A stretch of DNA of 64,000 nucleotides from Hofstenia miamia (taxonomy: Eukaryota; Xenacoelomorpha; Acoela): positions 460,846 to 524,845 of the forward strand of contig SCFE01000103.1 of NCBI GenBank assembly GCA_004352715.1. Reading direction: 5' to 3'. The position numbers and the translations under genes are program-made. The notes below the pieces were generated by a model. The model worked only from the letters and a program-made list of their open reading frames with translations. It made no database searches and was not told the origin of the DNA. This document shows positions 47,376 through 57,352 of this stretch, piece after piece (position 1 is the stretch's first letter; each line of letters starts with the position of its first letter).

Positions 47376-48969
47376 GACCCTTGATCGAGAAAACATAATC
47401 GCTCCCCAAACCATCACGCTAAATTTCCGATTACGAAGTGTACATACGATACGTGGAGATTCTCTTTCGACGATTCTTCTCCAGCTGTACATTATTTTTT
47501 CCAATATAAACTGCTTCTTTGATTCTATAGTCCAAATTTTCCGTGATCTAGCCAATTTTTTCTGACATCTAAGTTTTTTGAACTGATCACAACTGATTTC
47601 CTACTTGAACGCCTCAGATAGCTTAATCTTTACAAAGTTTAGTATAATGTTCTTCGTGAGAGCTTCCTTAGTGCATCAGTGTTGTAGAGCTCGAAAATCT
47701 TTTTGGTTGTGGCTTCTGTGTTTGCTTTTAGGATCCTCGTAAGTGGGTTTTCATCACGTTTCGTGAACAGAAATTGTCTGCCACTTGCCGTACAGCAACT
47801 TCACTTCTAGTTTAATTCCATCGTTTAATAACAATTTATTCGATGGTTAATTTGCTTTTCCCGAGTGTTTGAGCCATTTTTCCACAAGAATTGCTCTTTA
47901 AATGAAGTTCAATTATCAGTTTTCTTAAAGCCTAGTCGATATTAGCTGTACAATTTGGCATTATGTCCGCGCAAGCAAAACGTTATATAATAAGTTGCAA
48001 AAGGAATATAGTTGCACGTGTTATATTTGAATATATCTTTTTGTAGGTAATTGAAATCCAAGAACAGTTATAATAATAATAAGTCTTTGACTAATACATG
48101 CGATTGAAAATGTCCATATAAACAATGAGTATATTTATATAAACAACGATCGCAAAATATTTGCTCGCAATCGTATTCAAATTTGTGGCACATGACTGTA
48201 GATATCGATTTTTTTAACGGAGAATTGTGTAACTTATTGTTTAAACTAGATAGCCTTTCATGTTTACTTCTATAATTATCACAATTTAGCTGCTTGTTGG
48301 TCTTCGTTTGGCAGTATTGTGTACAAAACCTTGGCTTCTGTGCATATAGCTTCCGTTGGCGCTTCAGGGGCAGTGTACGCTTTAGTAGGCTTTATCTGTT
48401 ATGAGTTTCCTTCAACTCCATTTGCCATCATTTTTCTTCCCTCATTCACATTCACCGCCGCTTCCCTTTTTAAAGGTGTTGACACTAAACATTAAAAAGA
48501 AATTTTAATCCGGGTTTTGTTAATACTATACATTTCTATTGAAAATATTCGATTGTGAAATATTTTGTATCAACATTGTTAATACAATAGATACATGTAG
48601 TCTCTCAGATCTAAGAAAAATTAAGTACAATTTCAAAAATATGTATCTTATAACTAAACAATTTTCTATTTATATTATTTTGACGTATTCGAAAGCTATT
48701 ATGTTTTCAAATTTTGCCATTAATGTTAAGAAAGTGAATGAAATCATTAATGTCACATTCCAGACATGGAAATCAATTTGATAGTAAATTTTTCAACACC
48801 TTTTATAGGAGCGATTGTGTTCGAAACTCTTGGAATGATTTCCAGAATCAGCCTTCTTGATCATGCGGCTCATTTATCTGGCTTACTTTTTGGATATATG
48901 TATGCAGCAGAAGGAAGAAAGCTTTACAAAGCAGTAAAACATTACGTTTGTCGTATATTAGACAGATGA
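46173..48969 (+). CDS. PARL: PARL-type mitochondrial rhomboid protease (4 exons)
   Basis: An intramembrane serine protease of the mitochondrial inner membrane. In animals PARL cleaves PINK1, PGAM5 and related substrates. Exons are 46173-46382, 46811-47129, 48290-48475 and 48809-48969, with consistent phases and 291 residues. The first 45 residues are rich in Arg, Lys and Ser with no acidic residue, a mitochondrial targeting type, followed by a membrane segment (HFLFSVGFTGCTMIGG). The rhomboid core has FNHANFIHFAVNM (H141, H146, N150) and GASGAVY with catalytic Ser202. LPSFTFTAASLFKG is followed by LLDHAAHLSGLLFG with catalytic His260. The exon 2 start is the least certain junction: an acceptor at 46831 also keeps phase. 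The vertebrate protein is longer at the N-terminus. All catalytic residues are present, so the gene appears functional. Confidence 0.9.
46811..47129 (+). CDS. PARL: PARL exon 2, rhomboid membrane helices
   Basis: Encodes KIAIGITALNFAIWLGLR, the LILAAFNHANFIHFAVNMFV helix with the conserved His/Asn set, and the AQTLAFYLS helix. Donor GTAACA. The acceptor could be CATGCGTTAG (46810) or ATATCAG (46831). Confidence 0.85.
47343..47371. repeat. (TA)n microsatellite
   Basis: An uninterrupted TA run at the 3' edge of the Tc1-like relic, possibly grown from its target site. Confidence 0.9.
47372..47830 (-). pseudogene. Tc1-like transposase relic
   Basis: On the minus strand RSRKIWTIESKKQFILEKIM and then RNRKFSVMVWGAIMFSRSRV match the Tc1 block from the first catalytic region to VMVWG. 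Upstream (47830-47580) further decayed DNA-binding-domain sequence can be read across several stops. The first acidic residue (usually SDES) is replaced by IESK. Confidence 0.65.
48290..48475 (+). CDS. PARL: PARL exon 3, catalytic serine
   Basis: Acceptor ACAATTTAG, donor GTGTTG. Carries ASVGASGAVYALVGFICYEF with the nucleophilic serine, then FAIIFLPSFTFTAASLFK. The phase-1 ends join both neighbours. Confidence 0.92.
48809..48969 (+). CDS. PARL: PARL exon 4, catalytic histidine and C-terminus
   Basis: Acceptor CCTTTTATAG. Encodes AIVFETLGMISRISLLDHAA, HLSGLLFGYMYAAEG and a basic tail ending RILDR with TGA. The H-L-S-G step follows the rhomboid H-x-G-G pattern with Ser for one Gly. Confidence 0.92.
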
Positions 48970-49333
48970 ACTTAATTTTGTTAATTTATTGTTAGATATT
49001 GTACCTATTTTTTCAGTTTTATTATTGCCAATTTGCAGAGATTTTCGGATTCTCAATTTCGAAATATGTTGAATTTACCCTTCATCATCCTCATGTTCTC
49101 AAGTGCGACAATTATCATTTGATATTTGTTTTTTTCTACAATTTATTCGGTAATAGCACCTGTTACAATTGTTTTAATTGAAGAATTTAAAAAAACTAAT
49201 AATGCATACGTGCAAGGGTTTCAAACCTATGGACTTAGCATTAATATCTTTTTACACGTTTATTCATGAAACTAGATATTTTTTTCATTATCTTTCAAGT
49301 TTTATAATAAAACAATTTCAATTGTACAGTCAT

Positions 49334-49479
49334 TTAATTCGCAGTATTAATCACCTTTTTGAAGTCAATCATACCCTTTTCATCAGTTTTTTGACGGTCT
49401 CTTATCCATATTTCGAGTTTTACCGTGGGTAATTCCAGAACACCTAATCTGGAAATCTCTTCTAGCAGCTGCCGGTAGC
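49334..49479 (-). CDS. unidentified minus-strand gene, last exon
   Basis: After acceptor TGTGAATTTAG the frame reads YRQLLEEISRLGVLELPTVK, LEIWIRDRQKTDEKG, then MIDFKKVINTAN and TAA. Phase 2 in fits the donor of the exon at 49668. The helix, LGVLEL, strand pattern would suit a winged helix, but that is inference only. No family recognised. Confidence 0.55.
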
Positions 49480-49667
49480 CTAAATTCACAAATTTAATTC
49501 ATTTAATCTCACTGATTTAAGCTAATGCATGTATTTTAGGAAAAATTAGCATTTTTATAGCATCTGCTACTCAATTCGATGATTTTCTTAATCACAACCA
49601 TTGGCCAATATAATGTAAGAGTCTGTTTGTATTCCCATGAAATAAATGAAAATAAGCATGAAAATAC

Positions 49668-49879
49668 CTGGTAATTGCGAGACTGGCTTTGTGGACATAA
49701 CTATTGGAGAAAATTGAAAATATTCTTTAACTAAATACTGCCAGTTGTAGCTCTCAAATGATTTGAATTGAATGCTGAGCTCGTTGTAAGTTCTTAAAGC
49801 TGTTCTGTTTGCATGACCTAATTTCGTGTGTCCGATGTCACCCGTTGTAGTGAAAATGATGAAAATGTGATATTGAATT
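49668..49879 (-). CDS. unidentified minus-strand gene, penultimate exon
   Basis: From acceptor CTATATGTTTAG to donor GTATTT. It reads IQYHIFIIFTTTGDIGHTKL, GHANRTALRTYNELSIQFKS, then FESYNWQYLVKEYFQFSPIV and SQLP. It joins the next exon in phase 1. The exon before it would need phase 2 and is not found. The rearranged LINE sequence just upstream may have separated or destroyed it. Confidence 0.5.
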
Positions 49880-49892
49880 CTAAACATATAGA

Positions 49893-49914
49893 TAAATAGA
49901 TAGATAGATATATT
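49893..49914. repeat. (TAGA)n short microsatellite
   Basis: ATAGATAGATAGAT run next to the acceptor of the minus-strand exon. Confidence 0.7.
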
Positions 49915-49984
49915 AAAATTGTGAAAAAACATTCACAAAACAACAATTACAACTATGAAGTCTACGTGGTGGATCAATAAAACG

Positions 49985-50360
49985 TCAGCTCCTGTATTGT
50001 GAGTTTCTTAAAAAGCGTTGGGGATAAAAAGACATCCATTTGTCACTATTACCAGTTGTTGGAGGTAAGCGATCTCGCAATCTTCGTTCAGCATACTCGG
50101 TTCGCTCTGGTAAGTATATATGCAATGGATGGGAAGGTTCACGAATCTTCTGGAAGAGCCACTCATCGTGTTGCTCCACTCATTGCTTGATACTAAAACT
50201 CCGTGTGGTTATTCCCAGTCTGACGGCCTTTCGATGCACTGCCTCAATCTTGTCAAGAATATAATTGGGCTCACCTCCCCAGACTGATAATCCATAGGTC
50301 AGTCGCGAAATTACTAAGCACTGAAATAGGTAATCAAGATCACCCCTGCTGTATGAGAAA
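49985..50360 (-). pseudogene. LINE reverse transcriptase C-terminal part
   Basis: The minus strand reads DYLFQCLVISRLTYGLSVWG, GEPNYILDKIEAVHRKAVRL, then EPSHPLHIYLPERTEYAERR. This is the thumb and C-terminal tail of a CR1/L2-like LINE reverse transcriptase (SRLTYG-x-x-W, then HPL-x-x-x-LP). Frames are nearly continuous. Confidence 0.75.
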
Positions 50361-51026
50361 GATCAAAACATTTGCCTGTTTAGTATACAGTTTATTAAAT
50401 TTTGCTGTCCGACCTCAAAAATTTCAGCGATGCTCAGCTTACCTCTGCTGTTGGTGGTCTGAAGAAAGACGCCATTATTTTGTTGCAGCGCTAAGCTGTC
50501 AATTAGCTATCTACCTCACTCCCCTCCTCCAATGATGGCCCTGGTGTCATATCATCCTTGTCTGAATGCCTCACAAAGTTTCCTCTGATGTTTCCTCACT
50601 ACATTCTCAAATGTTCTACTACAGTGCTGTTGCCTCATGTACTGTCTCATCTCTCCCCAAACAACCTGCTCCAAGTGTCACACCCGCGCTTGCTCCTCCT
50701 GCTCTAACTCATCCTCCTAAGCAGTCTATCCCCTCTTCTACCCTTCATCTACTAACCGTGATCGTTCTCGTCCAGTTTTTGGTTCTAGTGCTTCCTGCCA
50801 TCTCCCTGCTGTTCCAATTAGTTCACTTCCGCTTCCTCCCCGCAAAGCTCATATCTATATTGGCCGTTTTGCTGTCTCTGTGTCCACCTTAGATGTGGCT
50901 GATCACCTTCATTCCTCCTCTCTACAATTTGATGATGTCCTTTTGAACCCTCCAAATGCTGACCCTCCATTTGTATCCTTCCATGTTGTCTGTGATCAAG
51001 AGTCTCATCTTGCACTCATGAATCCT
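50361..51026 (+). pseudogene. LINE ORF1 fragment in opposite orientation
   Basis: The plus strand has a Pro/Ser-rich stretch and then KAHIYIGRFAVSVSTLDVAD and PPFVSFHVVCDQESHLALMN. This is the I-Y-(V/I)-G-R-x domain seen near the end of many LINE ORF1 proteins. It is cut at PDH, where a minus-strand RT fragment begins. Confidence 0.6.
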
Positions 51027-51123
51027 GATCATAGGTCAGTCGCGAAATTACTAAGCACTGATATAGGTAATCAAGATCACGCCAGCTGTACGAGAAAGAC
51101 CGAAGGCGACGAATCTTGTACAA
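51027..51123 (-). pseudogene. second LINE RT fragment, same segment as 50273-50360
   Basis: The minus strand reads ALYKIRRLRSFSYSWRDLDY and then CLVISRLTY. It repeats the segment present at 50273-50360 with a few substitutions. The two copies bracket an ORF1 piece of opposite orientation. Confidence 0.65.
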
Positions 51124-51289
51124 GGCACAGAATGAACTTTTAATCATCCTTCCAGTATGCATTTTATGCATTTATATCTCATCGGTAAATTCTATAATTA
51201 AGTCAAACATATTTTATTACTTAAGTATTTCAAAAGAATGGCGCGTTAGTTATCTAGAAAATCTTATTCTCAACAATGGACGCGATATG

Positions 51290-51402
51290 GCGGACTTCGT
51301 GTAGATCTGTACTTTGTAGGCCCTGAATTAAGTCTAAAACAATAACATTGTAAATATGAAGGTTGTTCAAATTATTGGGTCTATTCAAGATGACCCTGCC
51401 AA
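51290..51402 (-). CDS. possible exon, weak crotonase-like pattern
   Basis: The minus strand reads GRVILNRPNNLNNLHIYNVI and VLDLIQGLQ, with an acceptor-like TTGGCAG visible upstream if the sequence is continued through the second copy at 52071-52135. L-N-R-P-x-x-x-N is how enoyl-CoA hydratase/isomerase proteins often begin. The rest of that fold is not seen, so the call is weak. Confidence 0.25.
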
Positions 51403-52135
51403 NGAAGGCATCTTGATTCGCTATTACCGCCTCTTTGACAATGTTGTTTTTCCCAACTCTACTCTTAAAGTTCTTTCTCACATGGATCAGTCCAGTGGTT
51501 GCCATGGAGGTGTTCTCATTGCTTCACGCCTTTCTAACCTTGACAGCCATCCCATCAAATTAAATTCATTATCCTTTGATTTCTGTTGTGGCTGTGCTAT
51601 TGTTCTCAGTGAACATATTGTTTCTCTGTTCTGCATTTATAACCCTCCTTCAAATAGTGCCTTATGCATTCCCATTGCTGATTTATCATCTATGTTTGAG
51701 ACTTTTCATGACCAGTCTATCTCCCTCTCTCATCACCTTGGCTTTTCTATTCATCCTCATTTTCTTGTTTGTGGTGACTTCAATCTTCCCAATGTCTGCT
51801 GGAATGCACTCAACTCTACTGACAGCTGTTTTAGAAGTATTTGCTTGCTTTTCTCTTGGACAACTGGTATTTTCTCCTACTTCCAGCTACTCCCTGCTTG
51901 ATTTGGTTCTGTGCTCGCCCCTGATTACAAATTCGATATATCTGTAATCCCTGTTCCTGTAAGTCCATTCCTCGCGTCATTCTTCTCTACGCGTCTCCTT
52001 GTTGGTGGCCTTCTCGTGCTTTGTTCCACTCCATGGAACATTTCCAGAAACGCGCTTTCAAATGGATTTNAACAATAACATTGTAAATATGAAGGTTGTT
52101 CAAATTATTGGGTCTATTCAAGATGACCCTGCCAA
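51338..52135. other. contig inserted between two 65-bp identical ends
   Basis: Bases 51338-51402 recur as 52071-52135. Ns at 51403 and 52070 delimit the sequence between them. Removing 51403-52135 restores continuous sequence. The inserted contig is all LINE, so it was probably misplaced during gap filling. Confidence 0.8.
51404..52069 (+). pseudogene. LINE endonuclease fused to RT tail, internally deleted
   Basis: The plus strand encodes an apurinic-type endonuclease: MDQSSGCHGGVLIASRLSN, then VSLFCIYNPPSN and FLVCGDFNLPNVCWN with the catalytic G-D-F-N. A frameshift near 51840 leads to LVFSPTSSYSLLDLVLCSP. After a further break the sequence jumps to YASPCWWPSRALFHSMEHFQ and KRAFKW, the thumb region of the reverse transcriptase. 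The whole polymerase core is missing. Confidence 0.75.
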
Positions 52136-52253
52136 TATTTAATAGTGAATGGCAATTTTCTCAATGTAAATTTTCCGTTAGTAAAATAATAAGCATGAAC
52201 AATTGTCAATGTAGTACTTGACAAAAATGCGAATGCTATATCATTTTAAAAAA

Positions 52254-54198
52254 TTATTTGGAATTTTTTGCAATGATGTCATACCCACGATTTGTGAGAT
52301 GTGTTAACCATGAGACAACTTCATCCTCACAGTAATGTCCAGGAAGTTCACTAAGGTAAACATTGATATTGATTAAGGGCCCTTCGAAGAATTCATAGTA
52401 TCGGACCAGAGATCGCACCATTGATCTCATGCATATTGATCCTGATGACTCGCAAAATATTGATCTGTAATCCAGAGGTCCTGATTCCAAATTGATTCCT
52501 AACGCTTCACATACAAGTATTTGTTGGTTTACAGGAGAGGGACGTTTGTACTCTTGGCGACTTAAGCCTAAATAAGATATTCTATTTTGTTAGAAATTTT
52601 AATATCGAATATATACCTCCTAGCAACTAGCCAGATTCTTTCAACAAAGTATTGAGAAACATAAAGCATATTTTAATTATTAAAGTTTTAAAAAATTTTC
52701 ATCTAATTTCTAAAAATTGTCATTTCTTTTAATAATAATTTAATTCATTTATTTATAGTACTGTTAATATTTATTGCAGAGGTTCTACTATTGTCGAAAA
52801 TGCATTTCATATTATATGTAGGCAGCCATAAAGAAATTGGTGATTTGAAAGAATTATTTGTGTTTGGTCCTTTCAATTGTAACAGAGAAATAGGGATGTT
52901 CTTTTGTTATTTAATATGTAGCATATTTGATTGAATGCTGTCAAGCTGTTAGAGAAAATATTATCACGCACTAATTAATATAATAATAAATGAACAATAG
53001 CATATTGAAAAATATATTGCTCATGTTAAAATGGATTTGAAATTACGTAGCGTGATTATTCCTTAATACAGTTAAAGGAATAGACTGCAAAATTTATTAG
53101 TATTCATGAAAAGAGATCGCGTTGTTTAATTTAATTTTTCACTTGCTCTGAAATTATTCTAAGTGTACAGGGACTTTTTGTTTCCCTAGGCATGTATTTT
53201 TTGTCGTTGGTAGTAGGATGTAACATCAATTTTGTTATAAATTATAATATTCTAATCTTATCTGTTCTTTTTAGTCATACAACGGCACTACCTGTGCAAC
53301 TGTTGCATTGGATTTTGTTTCCTTTCATTTATCAGATTATCTTCTTTCCTTCAACATTTAATTCTTGCAACATTTTTGGAAGAAACCAAATTCCTAGTTA
53401 TGGCGACGTTTTCTTACTTATAAATATTTTTCGTTTGGTTATCGGTAGAAGAGATTTTCATTTTCTCTTTAAAGCTGTTTTACTTGTTAACTTGACACAA
53501 TTTTGGGTAATTGATGTTAGAATTGAAGATATTATTGGCAATATGAGATATTGATGAATGTCTGATATATGTATGAAAATTGATGAGTACAAAAACTCAT
53601 TTCAATGAAACTAGTAGCTTTTTGGGGAAGTTAACGAATGGGTTTAGATGTTGTTCAATGCTATAATCCAAAATTTTAAGCCCCTTAGCCATTTTTGATT
53701 TGCTCTTTCCGTAGAGACCCTAACAGCTTGATATTGAATTCTCTTAAACTTATCAGCTTCAAATATTTTTGACAGTTTACTCTGGGATTCTTATTGAAAT
53801 TGGAGAATGTCATTAAATTGAAAATAGAATCACGAACCGGTAATCTGAACTTTCCATATTCTTACTCTGCTAACTAGAACGGCAATCCTTTAAGAATTGT
53901 AACTATCAATTATATGTATATTTTTACCTCTATTTTAATTTCTTTGAAAGTAGAAAGTTCTGAGTTTTCTAAAAATCATCTTTAAAAATTAAAATGATTA
54001 TAGAGGTTTTTGTCATTTCATAATTGTTATCCTGCTTTTACATTTTTATTTTTGAAATATTGTATAATATTTGTGGTAATATAGATAGTGCTTACCTGAA
54101 AATAAAAATCTCCTGAGCTGCTCTGCTGTAAGTTTCATGGGCTCGGGTTTCATTGCACTTTCCGGTTTTTCTTCTTGATCGCTTGAGGTTGGTGTCAT
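52254..54198 (-). CDS. unidentified two-exon gene, about 138 residues
   Basis: Exon 1 (54198-54096) starts with ATG and reads MTPTSSDQEEKPESAMKPEP, MKLTAEQLRRFLFS, ending at donor GTAAGC. Exon 2 (52567-52254) follows acceptor TTATTTAG in matching phase with GLSRQEYKRPSPVNQQILVC, EALGINLESGPLDYRSIFCE, then VRSLVRYYEFFEGPLININV and YCEDEVVSWLTHLTNRGYDI, and ends at TAA. The acidic start, the single phase-consistent intron and the complete frame make a real small gene likely. No signal peptide or membrane segment. I do not recognise the family. The product looks soluble and partly helical. Confidence 0.65.
53165..53554 (+). CDS. hydrophobic coding-like stretch, doubtful
   Basis: An open frame in an intron of the minus-strand gene reads SHTTALPVQLLHWILFPFIY, then IPSYGDVFLLINIFRLVIGR and DFHFLFKAVLLVNLTQFWVI. 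An acceptor-like TTCTTTTTAG precedes it. It could be a membrane-protein exon, but T-rich DNA often yields such frames by chance. Confidence 0.2.
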   Translation, partial: VQGLFVSLGMYFLSLVVGCNINFVINYNILILSVLFSHTTALPVQLLHWILFPFIYQIIFFPSTFNSCNIFGRNQIPSYGDVFLLINIFRLVIGRRDFHFLFKAVLLVNLTQFWVIDVRIEDIIGNMRY

Positions 54199-55406
54199 TC
54201 TAGCTATCAATTCTCACGTAAACATTTATAGATTTCAAAGTGATGTGCTATAGTCAACTGGCCAAACGTTTGATACATTAATTATTTACTAGATGGCATC
54301 TTAGAAAGATGACAGATGTATGTATTTGTGTTGGCAGTATTTTTTAGCAGTAATCGAACGGTTTTATTGATTCTCGGCGATCCCGACATTTTTATTGAAT
54401 CAGTCTTTACTAATGCTTAATGAATTTTTAATCGCGGATCAATAAATTCAAATTGTATTTTTATAGTAAAACAGCATTGGACAATGCATACTCTATACTA
54501 TTATATGCACATTAACGGAAACTATTTTAATACTTATAGATCACTTAACTATGCGTAAGTATTAATTTCAAATTAGTATCTAATTATGTTCTTAATGCGG
54601 CCTATTTTTGCACTGATAGGCTGATTTTCGAAAGTGACGTAGGGCACATAGCTGCTCACACTTTAGAAGTTCAAGTTTAAACTATTTTAAAATGTTTTGC
54701 TGAATATATTTTTTAAAAATATTAACAAATTATATGCATATAAGTAAAAAGTTTTAGATTTTTTACAAGAAATTATAGGCAAATATTTCGCAAAACCAAC
54801 AACTTTCCATGCACTTTCGTGTGATTTCCGAGAAAGTGTTGTACAGTTGTTTATCTTCAAAGATCATTGTACTTTTTTATTCATTTTTTAGCGATTCTTC
54901 TAGATGATTTTTAAAAAACCCTTCTCTCATTTACCAATAATTTTTAGAAAAAATTCTAGAAAATTATTGATAAGTTATCTATATAATAAACACATATGAA
55001 ACTTTTAAATATTTTTTATATTCTTTTTTATAAATATTGATTAATCAATGTTAAAATTTTCAATTTCAATTCATCAACCATGATTTATTTCTACCTTGTG
55101 AGTATTTACAATAAACTTCCAGAATTTTTCAAGTTCATTTGAATGAAATAGCATTTTTGGTAGCATTCGGTACTCTTTTACACAAAAATTGTACTTGGAA
55201 TATCCTTAGAAGTGAACCTATTACTATTATGGTAACATTTTTATGTCATTTTGTTTATTGGTGTTCTCTTTTTGCGTATTTTGTAGAAACCGAATCAATT
55301 AAGGATTGTAAAACTATTAATTTCTTGAAATACATGGTGTTCCAAAACTCACGCAAAACTTTAAATGGCTGTAAGTTGCTTCAGTTAACTTCTTTTGTCA
55401 TTAGTC

Positions 55407-55467
55407 TATATATATATAGATATATATNNNNNNNNNNNCCCTAAATATATATATATATATATATATA
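55407..55467. repeat. (TA)n microsatellite around a 12-N gap
   Basis: TA/GATA runs flank the Ns at 55427-55438, which probably mark a low-complexity assembly break. Confidence 0.85.
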
Positions 55468-56083
55468 GAAATATTTTAATTCCATCTATTATTGATATAT
55501 TTTTTATGAATTGTTTTCTCGTCACATTTTATTCAATTCAGTTCGTACCAAGGATGAGAACCCAATGCTTATAAAAGGAGAGGTATATTTAATTCACTAG
55601 TCGAATTGTTTTGGAATTGATTTGTTATATTACTTTGTTTGTCTATTGTGCTTGACTAGTATGTCCTCCATCACGCTTTCACGAATTTTATGGATTTATT
55701 ACCATTTCCTCTTTTCACCTGTACCATCGTTAAGTAGCCTTGCACCCTATATTATTTTTTCATTTTTCATTTCATTTATTTATGGCATTCTAAAAATATC
55801 CATTTCATTACATTGTTTTATTGAATTATAAGATAAATAGAATTTCATTTCAATAAATTGAATTTAAAAAACAGTTGTTTTTCATTTTTTCATAAAATTT
55901 AGTTCAATCAATACTGATGTCCTTGGATCTAGACACTTTTCTTGATAAACTGTAAACATATTTCCTATTTGAAAATTATCTCATCGTTGTTGTACTAAGT
56001 TAGTGTTTAAATTTATTTGTGTACTGTATTAGGAAACATGAAAATAATTACTATTATTTCTGGCGTGCTCACAATTTGCTTTC

Positions 56084-56280
56084 TTTAGCACTCTAGTTGA
56101 ATCTACAGTGCTGCCTTTAGTACTACCACTCCTCCCAACTTTGGTAATCCTAACTTTTGCTTTTTTGCTTTCTACTCCTATTTCTCCTTGTTTCCAACAT
56201 TTTTTACATCGGTTCTGCTATGTTTATCACTGTACCGAATCCTTCTTTATTTACCCTAAATATGTTTAGCCTTTTATGAC
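56084..56280 (-). pseudogene. decayed copy of the LINE tail seen at 107-1095
   Basis: The order of recognisable words (TTGGTAATCC, TTTCTACTCC, TCTGCTATGTTTATCACTGT) follows the plus-strand reading of the LINE at 250-450 with many changes. It is a short, old fragment. Confidence 0.5.
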
Positions 56281-57324
56281 CCTGTTTTTTCGATATCCTA
56301 GAGTTGGGATTCAAGGTTCTCCCACTCTATGAAATCGTATGCTATAGTACTGAAATTTTAATATAGCTAGATTTCAACCACTTCTGGATTTTTAGAAGTC
56401 AATGTTTCTAATGTTAAATGGAAATTGCACTACTTAAAAAAACAATTACAGTTACAGGACTATTAGTCCAATGAGGCCACAAATACACCTTGCCCACAGG
56501 TCAAAATTTAATTTACACTAGGTCTAATGCTATGTTTAGTTTTTTTAGTAAATTTCATCAAAATTCATTTGGATTTATTAAAAATGTGCTGACGTTAGCA
56601 AAAGACTTGTCAAAAATGTTGCTGTACAAAGCAATTAACGGTGACTAAACGCAATTTTCAAGGGCATTTATTGGTGTAGCATTTAGCTAGAATAAATTGT
56701 TAAATAGATTGTTTGTTGTTTAGAGAGATTGATTGACTTAATGTACTGTATATGTACTGTATATGTATATATGCATATAGAAACAAAAATACAGATATGT
56801 AGATTGGAAAAATGGTGTTAAAATTACGGTTAATATTATGACGTAGTGATCTGAGAATAATTTAGAAATTTTAGTTTTTCTCTGTGCATAGTTTACTTTT
56901 ATCTGTTATTTCAATTGCCTGCAATTGCTTCTCCTATTTTAGTAAATTTCGCTTTCATTATAATTTTCCATTTTACTTTGGCGTTGATCATAAAATATTT
57001 CTGATTTTAAGTGAGCTCTCATGGGATGGAATCGGACGGATTTTCTCTGATCCTTCCTAATCTGAATTCGATTGATTATAGTCTTGACCCAATATTGTTC
57101 TGATTACTACTTCATTTGTATGTTTTTACCATTTTGAAAAAATAAGAATTTTGTTTTTTGTGTAATATTTATTCATGACGTACATTATGCATTGAATTAA
57201 AAATTCATTGAATTGTGACGGTCATTAAATGCTGAAATAGAATATTGTTCAATTAAAACAGTTTTTTTCAATCAGTGTAGTTGCAATTTTGATGTATTGA
57301 AATACTCAATTACATAAAATTATT

Positions 57325-57344
57325 AAAATATTGCATAATTTTAG
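57325..57344 (+). promoter_or_regulatory. splice acceptor 8 bases before the MTPAP ATG
   Basis: ATTGCATAATTTTAG ends at 57344 and the chosen ATG is at 57353. This is the third plus-strand gene here with an acceptor right before its start. An out-of-frame ATG at 57349 opens a 32-codon ORF overlapping the main one. Confidence 0.5.
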
Positions 57345-57352
57345 TTTAATGA

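Larger units (their letters stand above)
47130..48289. other. PARL intron 2
   Basis: A 1.16-kb intron containing a TA microsatellite and a decayed Tc1-like transposase on the minus strand, described separately. Confidence 0.8.
54199..57324. other. intergenic with gap and LINE trace
   Basis: AT-rich. It contains 12 Ns inside a TA microsatellite (55427-55438) and a possible 45-base exon-like piece at 55537 (VRTKDENPMLIKGE before a GT). A decayed LINE copy is listed separately. ORFs at 55139 and 55622 have no support. Confidence 0.45.

Noticed and set aside
53165-53554. Identification as a solute carrier or ARV1-like protein
   Set aside because: Only general hydrophobic similarity; none of the diagnostic motifs of either family is present.
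55139-55831. Hydrophobic ORFs on both sides of the 12-N gap as a membrane protein gene
   Set aside because: T-rich low-complexity sequence, partly running into the TA repeat, with no phase-consistent exon set.
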